Source of the DNA: Malurus cyaneus samueli
Taxonomy: Eukaryota > Chordata > Aves > Passeriformes > Maluridae
DNA length: 64,000 bases
NCBI GenBank assembly: GCA_009741485.1
Contig: CM019214.1
Location: forward strand, 58,680,506-58,744,505
Direction of reading: 5' to 3'
In this document: positions 50,728-58,945 of the stretch, in pieces
Numbering within the stretch: position 1 is the stretch's first letter
Layout of the letters: every line of letters begins with the position of its first letter
Notes under the pieces: model-generated
Told to the model about the DNA's origin: nothing
The model's input: the letters and a program-made list of their open reading frames with translations, nothing else
Database searches by the model: none
Program-made: the position numbers and the translations under genes

Positions 50728-51446
50728 GCTTGAACAGTTTTTTTGTATTGTTTTGTAACTAGAAGGTTACTGTCTGTATTACACTGTCTTTCCCATCATC
50801 TGCTGGAATCTTTAAAAAAACAGACAGCAGGAATTAGTGTTCTCTTTCCCATAGAAATGGGTTTCAGTGACAAATTCATTAACTAGACACAAACATCATA
50901 TTTTTAAAAGTTGGGATTCCTTTTTTTTTTTCTGGAATCAATTCATTAATGATGCTGATTTTATACTATAGCATGTCAAGAAAGAAAGTAATAAGAGAGA
51001 CAGAAAATCAGAAAGAAAAGTTTAACCTTTCGGATGGCTCATTCCTGAGGCAGTTCAGCAATTTATCTCATAAAAAGGCACCATGTTTGCTAAGGTGTAT
51101 TATCTCTCAGACACTTTCAATGTTAGTTCAGTCACTTATTTAAAGGCACTTTTCTTATTCAAATTTATACTGGAATTTCACTTTTTATGGCTGACTCATG
51201 TAATATGGGCATTTTTAAATTGTCATTGAATATTTCAGTTTCAAAGATGATGTCCATACCTGTTCTTTGGTATGTTACTCTGAGTTTCTCTTGTAAATTC
51301 ATAGTTGCCTAGTGACTAGGTGTTTAAAGATAGCTTCAGTTTCTAATGACATAGAATTAGCTATATCTGCATCTTTCACTTTCAAAAACCTATTTCTTGT
51401 TTTCCAAAAGTCATATGACAACAAATGAGATCCCCTCTCTCTTCTC
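50728..51446. other. AT-rich flank inside block C, nothing identified
   Basis: It is non-coding in both copies of block C, with a T run near 50923. Confidence 0.5.
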
Positions 51447-52190
51447 AGCAGTAAAGAGGCCCAGCTCTCACAGTGTCTTCTCCTAAGAGATGCTCCAGAT
51501 CCCTCACCATCTTTGTGGCCTCTGCTGGACCCTTTCCAGAAGCTCCTTGTCTTCCTTGTGCTGAGGAGCCCAGAACTGGACACAGCACTCCAGATGTGGC
51601 TTCACTGGGGCCAAGCAGAGGGGGCGCAACCCCTCCCTTGACCTGCTGGTCACTCTTTCCAATGCACCCCAGGACTCCGATGGCCCTCCTGGCCACAAAG
51701 GCACTGCCAGCTCATGGTCAGTTTGCCATCCCCCAGCACTCCCAGGTCCTTCCCAGCAGAGCTGCTCTCCAGCAGAGCAGCCCCCAGCCTGTTCTGGGTG
51801 TTCCTCCCCAGCTGCAGGTCCCGCACTTTCCCTTTCTGAACATCACCAGGTTTCTCTCCTCCCAACTCTCCAGCCCATCAAGGGCCCCCTGAATGGCAGC
51901 AGAGCCTTCAGGAGTGTCAGGAGTGCCACTCCCCCCAGTTTCCATCAGCAGCAAACCTGCTGAGGGCATTCACTCCCTTCATCCAGCTTAGAGATAAACA
52001 TTGAATAAGACAGGACTCAGTGCTGATCCCTGGGGAATGCCACTGACTACAGGCCTCCAATTGGATTCTGCTCTGCTGATCACCACCCTCTGAGCTCTGC
52101 CATTCAGCCTGTTCTGGATCCAACTCAGGGTCCATTTATGTAATCCACATTTCCTGAGCTTACCTAGCAGGATTTATGGCAGACCTCCTT
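51447..52190 (-). mobile_element. CR1 LINE, minus orientation, reaching ORF2
   Basis: Antisense CR1 landmarks: CCCAGAACTGGACACAGCACT, CCCCAGCACTCCCAGGTCC, CTGCAGGTCCCGCACTTTCC, GATCCCTGGGGAATGCCACTG, CTCTGCCATTCAGCCTGTTC. The last ones belong to the end of the ORF2 reverse transcriptase region. Frames are broken. The 3' terminal tail is missing, and sequence to 52330 after the CR1 is unassigned. Confidence 0.85.
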
Positions 52191-52330
52191 CCCGCCTTGT
52201 GACCCTTGTGAAGGGAATTCACATTTCCCTTCCTCCTGGACCAGAATCCCTCCCCTTTTCAGAAAATCCTACCTATGCTGCTGAGAAAGGTATTACCAAT
52301 AAACATCTACAACATCAACCATATTCATCC

Positions 52331-53032
52331 AAATGCCCTTTTAGGAAGCTACTTTCCATCATTAGCTTCCTCATGGAACCCTTTTAAACCTGGTTTTTTG
52401 CTTGGTTTTTTTGGTTTTTTTTACAAAAGTAATCCAAAGGATTAAAAATCTGGACTAATCTAAAATATTCCTGAGTAACCTAAATCAAAACACACATCAA
52501 GTAGAGACTTACTACTACATAAGAGTTAAGAGGATATTTTAAAGAACCAGAATCTAAAACTTGCCTAGAATTTCTTGGTATTTCTATTTTGTACTATGAG
52601 AGAAATTGAGGAGAAGATTTCTTCAAGTCGAAAGAAACGGTGAACCTTCTGATGAAGCGTTCAAAGGGAGCAAAAGAAATGGTCATAGACCCCTGTACCG
52701 ATAGATCTTTTTGTAGCTGCTGTTCTAGTTTGAGAGAAGCCACATCCTGCATATTTTCTCTGTCTAACATTATCTTCATTACTTTCTGCCAATAGGTAAC
52801 ACTCCTCCATCTTCATGATTGAAATTTCTGCAAATGAAGACTGAAAAATATTTTGTTGATAACAGTTGTTATCTTTATGGCTAATCATAATTCCCATAAA
52901 GTACCATTTGTGTTATAAGCAGCCTATTGAAGTCACTGAATGTCAGTGATTATGTTTCCAGTTCCAGTGCTAGATATTAAAATGTATGTTTCATATTCTA
53001 TTACCTCTGTTCTTGGACTTTAATATCAATGC
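52331..53032. repeat. Module B, copy 2
   Basis: It is the 702-bp duplicate of 48356-49057, differing by scattered substitutions and one-base indels. It is directly followed by module A, as in copy 1. Confidence 0.88.
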
Positions 53033-53716
53033 TCAATAAACCAGTTCCACCAGTTAGAAGTAATATGTGCTTTTAATTTAGAACTAAGTTTAGAAGGTAG
53101 TTGAGAGCTTATAATTTTCCCATTGCTCATCCTTAAAAAAAAAGAGCATTCCAAGCTCAGCTCTGGGGCTCCACGGGCCCCTTTCGTTCTCCTGGAGGGA
53201 GCAGGGACAGCCCTGCCCCACCAGCCCAGCTGGGAACTTTCCCTCTGGCTCTGGGGATGAGCAGTCTCTGCTCACAGGGGGCTCACTGGGATTGGGTTTG
53301 AAAATGCATCAATACCTCTGAGAGACAACAAATGGCATCTGGAGACTCCTCCCTTGTGTCTTATACATTTTATTAGAAAACAACAAATTCTTCAGTAAGG
53401 GATGGTTATTTTCTGGGAAATTGTAACTACAACATATTGTATATTCCTGGTTTTATATAATTAGACAATATGTAATAAAACTAAACTATTTCCTAATTTT
53501 ACTTCATTGAATTTTTGTTCCTTTTTGTCTTCTTAAATTATTCTTCTTATTCTACTTCATACTACTCTTCTTCACACTACTCTTCTTTGCTTCTTCTACG
53601 TATTCTTAAATTCTTATTCCTGTTTTCCTCTTCTAAGTATTTTTAAATTCCTATTCCTATTCTTCTTCTTCTAGGTATTTCTAAACTCGTACTACTAATC
53701 TTCTTCTATTATACTT
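53033..53716. repeat. Module A, copy 4
   Basis: It is collinear with 41731-42453 and ends in the pyrimidine-rich TTCTTC/TATTC tract and GTGTCCTGTCCGG. The tract is shorter than in copies 1 and 3. Confidence 0.85.
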
Positions 53717-54460
53717 AAAAAAGTGTCCTGTCCGGTCTTCTTAGTCTTCATGTTTGTCTTCTTCGTTGCTGTCTTGAACTGATCAATGCCAAGTGCCTCT
53801 TCCAGAATCATTGTCTCCATGCCAAATAAATGGTGGTTGTGTCTTTCAGGCCCAGGGCCAGGTGTGCAGGACAGGGGAAGGGTGAGCTTTGGGCTCTCTG
53901 GGTGGGCATTTTCCAAGCCTCGCTGCCTGGGCGTCCCGTGGCGCTGCACGCTTCGGTTCACCTTGGCTTGTTTGGCTTCGTCAGCTCATCCAAAAGCTTT
54001 GCCCTTCCCTGGCTCCAAGGAGCCACAGGAGCCATCTTCCAGCTGCCTTGAGCCGACACCAGCAGCTGCTGCTCTGACACCAGAGGAGCGGCTCCGGCAG
54101 GAGCGGGGCCGTCCCGTTCCAGCCTCAAAGTCGGGGAGCCGAGCTGGGCACAGAAATCACCGAGAGACTCCAGCTGAGCTGCTTCGTCTGCCCTGGAGAG
54201 GAGGGCAATGCCAGAGAGCCACCAGGGCTTTGCCTCCTGCTGGAAATCCCCCATGGAAGCTCCACTTCCCGCAGCATGAAAGCTGGTGCCATCGCACACA
54301 TGTTGGAAAGAGGATTCTTCCATGTTTTCCCTATCTCCAGGCATTTTGGGTCTTTGTTCCTGTGTCTGTGGGGCTGAGGATGAGTTCCCTGAACATTCTG
54401 TTCTTAACTGTTTGGTTTTTCGCTTTTTTTTTTCACTGCCCTCTCTTCTATTGATTTTCC
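53717..54460 (-). pseudogene. Module Y, copy 3
   Basis: Two minus frames together span the module. The upstream one is 128 codons (54344-53958), starting MPGDRENMEESSFQHVCDG. The downstream one is 88 codons (53961-53695), with the tail ALGIDQFKTATKKTNMKTKK and ending LSIIEED. Compared with copy 1, a one-base deletion near 54130 (CTCAAAGTC versus CTCAAATGTC) shifts the frame, and the copy-1 frame meets a TGA at the position of KAFG. Whether this is a dead copy or a sequencing error is undecided. Confidence 0.5.
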
Positions 54461-54464
54461 ATTG

Positions 54465-55418
54465 TCACCCACTGCTGATGCTCCAGGATGGCAGGGATGA
54501 GATTGGAAAGAAGAGACCAGGGCAATGAAAAGGGACTTCAGGACTCTGGCTCGAGTGGCTGACGGGGCAGGAGCACAGGTGCTGTTCTGCTCAGTCCCTT
54601 CAGGGACACAGACAAATGATGACAGGAACAGGAGAACCCATGTTATCAAAAAGTGCCCTAAAGGCGGGTGCCATCAACACAATTTTGGGTTCTTTGAACA
54701 TGGGGCAATGCTCACGGCACCTGTCCTGCTAAAGCCAGATGGGCTCCATCTGTCTGTTAAGGGCAACAGTATTCCAGCCCATGGATGGCTGGAATGCGCT
54801 GAGAGGGTTATGAACAGCTACTGGTCAACAACCAACTGAATATGAGCCAGCAGTGTGGCCAGGTGGCCATAAAGGCCAACGGCATCCTGGCCTGTATCAG
54901 GAAGAGTGTGGCCAGCAGGAGCAGGGAGGTCATTCTTCCCCTGTATTTGGTGCTAGCGAGGCCGCACTTTGAGTGCTGTCTCCAGTTCTAGCACCTCAGT
55001 TTAAGAAGGACCCTGAGATATTTGAACTTGCCCAGAGGAGGGCAAGGAAGCTGCTGAAGGGTGTGGAACACAAGCCCTGGGAAGGGCTGAGGGAGCTGGG
55101 GTTGCTCAGCCTGGACAAAAGGTGGCTCAGGGTTACCTTATCACTGTCTACAGCTGCCTCAAGGGTGGCTGTGGGCAAAGCGGGGGGCGTTTCTTCTCCC
55201 AGGCAACAACAGACAGAACAAGAGGATGCAGCCTTAAGCTGCGCCTGGGCAAGTTTAGGTGAGATGTTAGCCACCCAGGGAGCTGGTGGAGTCACCATCC
55301 TGGGATGTGTTTCAAAACAGTCTGCACATGGCACTCAGTACCATGGTTCAGTTGATGAGGTAATAGTTTGGACTTGATGAGCTGGAGGGACCCTTCCAGC
55401 CTACTGCATTCTCTGATT
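54465..55418 (+). mobile_element. CR1 with ORF1 esterase remnant, copy 3
   Basis: The plus frame at 54525-54839 (104 codons) is the longest surviving version of the CR1 ORF1 esterase-like remnant, with QVLFCSVPSGTQTNDDRNRR and PDGLHLSVKGN. It runs directly into the CR1 3' region and ends at GGACCCTTCCAGCCTACTGC. Compared with copy 1 it has lost 287 bases on its left side between two ATTG repeats, removing T2 and the tiny CR1 tail. Confidence 0.72.
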
Positions 55419-55618
55419 CAGTGACTTTTCACTTTCCTCTCTCGGTATTCATGTTCTGTTGGTAGAGGGGGATCCCTTTAGAGGAGACTTTTCATTGAGG
55501 AGTGCTGTCTCTTAAATTTGTGTCAAAACCAAGACAGTCATCTCCACATTCTTCATCTTCTTCATCAGCTTCTTCATCATCACTGTCTCAGTCTTCTTCA
55601 TCTCCTTTGTCTTCATCT

Positions 55619-56572
55619 TTATCTTCTCCCTTGCCTGTTTTGTTCCTCCAGCTGTGGTGCCAGGCAGGGACAGCGGAACAGCCCCCGCAGCGCCCGCAGC
55701 GCCTGCCTGAAGCGGGAGAGACGTTTCTTGGGAGCAGCCGGCTGCCCGTGGAGGGCCTGGGCTCCCAGCAGGGCAGGCTCTGGGCTGGGGAGGCTGTGCG
55801 GGGCAGGTTCCAGGCTCTCTTCCCTTTTTGTTGTAAGTGTATCCTCCCCATCTCCTGCAATCAATTTTTCCCCAAGATCCTGCTCCTCCTGGAGATATTC
55901 CACGGACTGCTCCTCTGGCACAGTCTGGGCCTGGCTCTCCCTGGGGACGTTATGCTCCGTGTAATGCCGAGCCTGGCTGCTGTCTGGGGTATTGCCCACG
56001 GTGAGTGGGCTCTCTGGCCATGGTGATTTCCTGTCCTCACTGCGGACAGAAGGAGCTGCTGTCTCGGTGGTCTCCTCCTCCTCCTCAGCAGCTTTGGCCA
56101 GGAAATCAGCAGCCACCTCGGTGTACATGGGAGCCCCAGGGGCAGGAGAGGTGCCAGGATAGGCCCAGCTGGGTCCCTCTAAGGGATCCTCATCGTCCAC
56201 CAGGCCCAAGGGTTTGTTGCAGATGTTCTCCTGGATGGTATCTTCCCCTTGGGCCAGCTCTTGGATTTTGCTGTGCTTCCCACTTGAATGCATGCTGTCA
56301 CCATGAGGTGACATGAAGACTACCAAATCTGGACTTTGTGCCTTGTCCATCACTGCCCACGATTCTAGTTCACACAGCTCATTGTATCTTTTAACTTCTT
56401 CATCATCCTCAGCCCGATACTCGTTAGGGAAATTGGCTTCCAGCCACTCCAGCACCCTCTGATGGCTGGACACTCTCCTCTGCAGCCCTGCACTTTGGGT
56501 ACGAGCGCTGATGCTGTCCATTCCCCAAGCAGAGCCCTCCTCGTCAGCTCTGCATCCTTGTCTTCTTCCCAT
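55619..56572 (-). CDS. Unidentified acidic-repeat gene, C-terminal half (317 codons)
   Basis: The frame starts at an ATG at 56572. It encodes a charged helical-looking segment (HQRVLEWLEANFPNEYRAED, residues 37-56), then KRYNELCELESWAVMD, an acidic AADFLAKAAEEEEE run, SSQARHYTEHNVPRESQAQT, EEQSVEYLQEEQDLGEKLI, and a basic C-terminus FRQALRALRGLFRCPC (residues 288-303) ending QGRR. There is no signal peptide or membrane segment. The upstream text encodes a related acidic frame in another phase, so this is probably the second half of one gene that begins near 58.1-58.4 kb and is split by one-base indels near 56520-56690 and 56930. Copies X1 and X2 duplicate only this half. Family and function are unknown; the Cys-Pro-Cys next to basic residues could be a lipid or metal site, but that is a guess. 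Confidence 0.55.
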   Translation of the reverse strand: MGRRQGCRADEEGSAWGMDSISARTQSAGLQRRVSSHQRVLEWLEANFPNEYRAEDDEEVKRYNELCELESWAVMDKAQSPDLVVFMSPHGDSMHSSGKHSKIQELAQGEDTIQENICNKPLGLVDDEDPLEGPSWAYPGTSPAPGAPMYTEVAADFLAKAAEEEEETTETAAPSVRSEDRKSPWPESPLTVGNTPDSSQARHYTEHNVPRESQAQTVPEEQSVEYLQEEQDLGEKLIAGDGEDTLTTKREESLEPAPHSLPSPEPALLGAQALHGQPAAPKKRLSRFRQALRALRGLFRCPCLAPQLEEQNRQGRR

Positions 56573-56656
56573 TGGGAGAGATCTTCATCTTCATCTTCTT
56601 CCCAATGGCAGAGCTGTTTCTTGTCATGGTCTTCCCATGGGGACATGTCCCGGACG

Positions 56657-58120
56657 TTATAGCCTTCCCCAGAAGACAGCAATGCATGTATTTGCCATCT
56701 TCCGGGGAAACCTTACCCTCATGAACCCCATAGGACAGCTCTGTGCGGAGGGTGTCTTCACCTTGGGACAGCTCCTTATAATGTTTGTAGATCCCTCTGG
56801 AGAGCTCATTTTGATATTTATCTGGGGACAGCTTCGTGTCACTGCAGCTGTCCCCTGGAATGGCCTTGATAGCATCTTCCACAGAGGAAAGCTCTTGGTC
56901 CTTGTTGCTGTCCCCAGGAATGGCCTTGATGGCTCTTCCACAGAGGACAGCACCTGGTCACTGCAGCTGTCCTCTGGAATGGCCTTGATGGCCTCTTCCA
57001 CTGAGGACAGCACTTGGTCACTGCTGCTGTCCCCTGGAATGGCCTTGATGGCCTCTTCCACTGAGGACAGCACTTGGTCACTGCTGCTGTCCCCTGGAAT
57101 GGCCTCAATGTCCTCTTCCACTGAGGACAGCTCTCCATCACTCTTGCTGTTCTCTGGCACGACCTCAAGGTCTTCTTCAATTTCACCCAGCTCCGTGTCA
57201 CTCATGCTGTCCCCTGGAATGACTGCAATGACATCTTCCATGTGGGACAGCTCCTCAACACTTGTGCTGTCTTTGGAAATGACTTCAAGGTCCTCTTCCA
57301 CTGAGGACAGCTCTGTGTCACTCATGCTGTCCTCGGGAATGACCTTGATGTCTTCTTTCGAGAGGCAGTTCCTGGTTTTGGCTGTCCTGCTTGATGGCTG
57401 TGCCACTTGGGACTGCTGCTGGTCACTTTGGTCACCCTCTGGAAAAAGCTCGCTGCCATCTTCCATTTGGGACAGCTCCTGGTCACTCTCGCTGTCCCCT
57501 TGAAAGAGTTCGATGTCTTCTTTGGGCAGCTCATGCTCATTCCTCACTCTCTCCTGGGGTGGCTCGTTGTTGTTTCCCCACTGGAGCTCCGGTGCTGTGC
57601 CCGCGTGGCTGTGCCCCATGGCTGGAACCCCCGAGGGGATGAGCAGCACAGGTGGCAGCTGCCAGCTCGGGAACACATGGGCTGTGTCCTCCTGGGCCAC
57701 CCTGAGCGGGGGCAAGGACACCCTGGGCACAGGGGCATAGGGCCGCCAAGGGCAGGGGCAGCGGGGCTCTGGCCCCTTCTTCCCCGCTCTCCACAGCTCT
57801 ATGCCCCGGCCCTCAGTGTCCCTGGGGCTCACCGGGGTCAGCGGCGGCAGCCTTGCCGGGCGTGGCAGCAGCGGCAGCCTGTCCCCATGGAGGGACAGGG
57901 CCTGGCTCCGTCTGTCCTGCGGCCTTGCCTGCAGCTCCCTGAGCTCCACCTGTGGGACCCTGAGCTTTTGGAGCTCTCTGGGTCCCACCTTTGGCTGCCC
58001 GAGGTGTAGTGGGGGCAGCTTGGTGGGCACTTGCAGGGAGCGGGAGGAGGAGGCGGAGGAGGAGGAGCGGCGTGGGATGGAGACGGCACCTTTGACAGAG
58101 CAAAGGTCCTTTCCGTCCAC
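56657..58120 (-). CDS. Unidentified acidic-repeat gene, N-terminal half (487 codons)
   Basis: This is the longest open frame in the window. It begins without an ATG just after an in-frame stop near 58139. The likely true start is upstream in another phase, where a frame with MDRKSNTTSQPARGQ is open to about 58422. Residues 17-28 are Ser/Arg-rich (RRSSSSASSSRS), residues 30-180 are Pro/Leu/Arg-rich, and residues from about 195 on form an acidic array of 20-residue repeats such as EDIKVIPEDSMSDTELSSVE. At about residue 397 the array leaves frame: one C is missing at about 56930 (GATGGCTCTTCC versus GATGGCCTCTTCC in the other units), so the last 90 residues printed by this frame are an artefact. 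The correct phase continues on the same strand to 56682 and beyond. The family is not recognised. Confidence 0.55.
   Translation of the reverse strand: MDGKDLCSVKGAVSIPRRSSSSASSSRSLQVPTKLPPLHLGQPKVGPRELQKLRVPQVELRELQARPQDRRSQALSLHGDRLPLLPRPARLPPLTPVSPRDTEGRGIELWRAGKKGPEPRCPCPWRPYAPVPRVSLPPLRVAQEDTAHVFPSWQLPPVLLIPSGVPAMGHSHAGTAPELQWGNNNEPPQERVRNEHELPKEDIELFQGDSESDQELSQMEDGSELFPEGDQSDQQQSQVAQPSSRTAKTRNCLSKEDIKVIPEDSMSDTELSSVEEDLEVISKDSTSVEELSHMEDVIAVIPGDSMSDTELGEIEEDLEVVPENSKSDGELSSVEEDIEAIPGDSSSDQVLSSVEEAIKAIPGDSSSDQVLSSVEEAIKAIPEDSCSDQVLSSVEEPSRPFLGTATRTKSFPLWKMLSRPFQGTAAVTRSCPQINIKMSSPEGSTNIIRSCPKVKTPSAQSCPMGFMRVRFPRKMANTCIAVFWGRL
56821..57360 (-). repeat. Coding minisatellite, nine 60-bp units
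   Basis: Nine head-to-tail units of exactly 60 bp (one of 59) share the plus-strand core CACTG.TGCTGTCCCCTGGAAT and GAGGACAGC. On the minus strand each encodes 20 residues with the pattern [acidic]-I-x-[AV]-I-P-[GE]-D-S-x-S-D-x-[EV]-L-S-S-V-E-E. Two neighbouring units (56991-57110) are almost identical, while outer units are diverged, showing recent expansion in the middle. Degenerate further units can be read on both sides (about 56690-56820 and 57420-57540). Confidence 0.92.
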
Positions 58121-58439
58121 TGGCCTCTCCTTCCCTCCTCATTGTTGACTCTTGGCCTCCTCCGCAGGCTCGGCAGTTGGCCCCGGGCGGGTTGGGAGGT
58201 GGTGTTCGACTTCCTATCCATAATATCTCTTATCTTCTCCAGTGATAAAAATCTTCTTTGTCTAGCAGAGAAGTGTCCCGGGAGCTGCTTCCTGCACAGA
58301 GCGCGGGTCTCCTGGACTGAGCACCCCAGCGCTCTGCGCCCCTCATAGCCAGGGTGGGGGTCTCTGATGTCACAAAGGTCTCTGGTCACCACCATGTCCC
58401 GCATCACAAAGGGTCCCCACACAAAGCTTCCCTGTCACA

Positions 58440-58945
58440 AAGGGCCACCCCCGGACACAGCGACAGTGGAGCGGACAGGAACTGGCACGGAGCAGCCCCG
58501 GCCTTGTGGCCCCCGCTGTGCCCGGAGCCCCGGGAGGCTTTGGCCGCGCTCCCAGCCCACAGCCCTCAGCCCCGGCCCCGCCCTGCAGAGCCCTGGCTTT
58601 GCCGGCTGCGCTGTCCAGGGCACGGGCAATTGGCCGCACGGACGGGCCGGGGCTCTGTGGGCAGTGGCTCCAATGCCGCGGGAGGCCGAGGCCCAGGGCT
58701 GTCCCTCAGGGCTCTGCCCGGGCACCGGGGCTCGCCGATGCCCTCAGCGATGACAGCCGGGGACACCGAGCGCAGCCGCGGCGCCTTTGCGGGGCACGGG
58801 GAGCCGAGCGGGGCGGCGGCACCGCGGAAGGACCGGGCCATCCACGGGCACCTGGACAAGCCGGACAAGCGGCACCACGAGAAGCTCCTGCGGTTCCACA
58901 GGGCCGGGGGCCGCACCCGGCTCGGGGCAGCGCCTGAGTCCTGAT
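58440..58945. promoter_or_regulatory. CpG-rich island upstream of the acidic-repeat gene
   Basis: About 500 bases are dense in CG dinucleotides and GC boxes (for example CCCCGGCCCCGCCCTGC and GAGCCGAGCGGGGCGGCGGC). They abruptly end at 58945, where AT-rich DNA begins. The island lies at the 5' side of the minus-strand gene and could be its promoter or a bidirectional one. A plus-strand frame is open from 58354 to 58944 and ends with a Lys/His/Arg-rich peptide (DKPDKRHHEKLLRFHRAGG) and a stop. It could be a real small coding exon, but three frames are open here because of base composition. Confidence 0.4.

Larger units (their letters stand above)
49863..51783. repeat. Block C, copy 1 (1.9 kb segmental duplication)
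   Basis: It is near-identical to 60691-62603, from GGAGATTAAAAGGGAAAAGC to the CR1 text GCTGCTCTCCAGCA. It contains AT-rich single-copy-like flanks, a solo LTR (50298-50722) and the start of a CR1. A 112-codon minus frame at 49918-50256 is duplicated with it but has no recognisable family. Confidence 0.9.

Noticed and set aside
56511..57503. 330-codon plus-strand frame across the 60-bp array
   Set aside because: It is the antisense of the minus-strand repeat array. A 60-bp periodic sequence without stops stays open in several frames. The acidic minus frame has the more protein-like pattern and matches the flanking coding.
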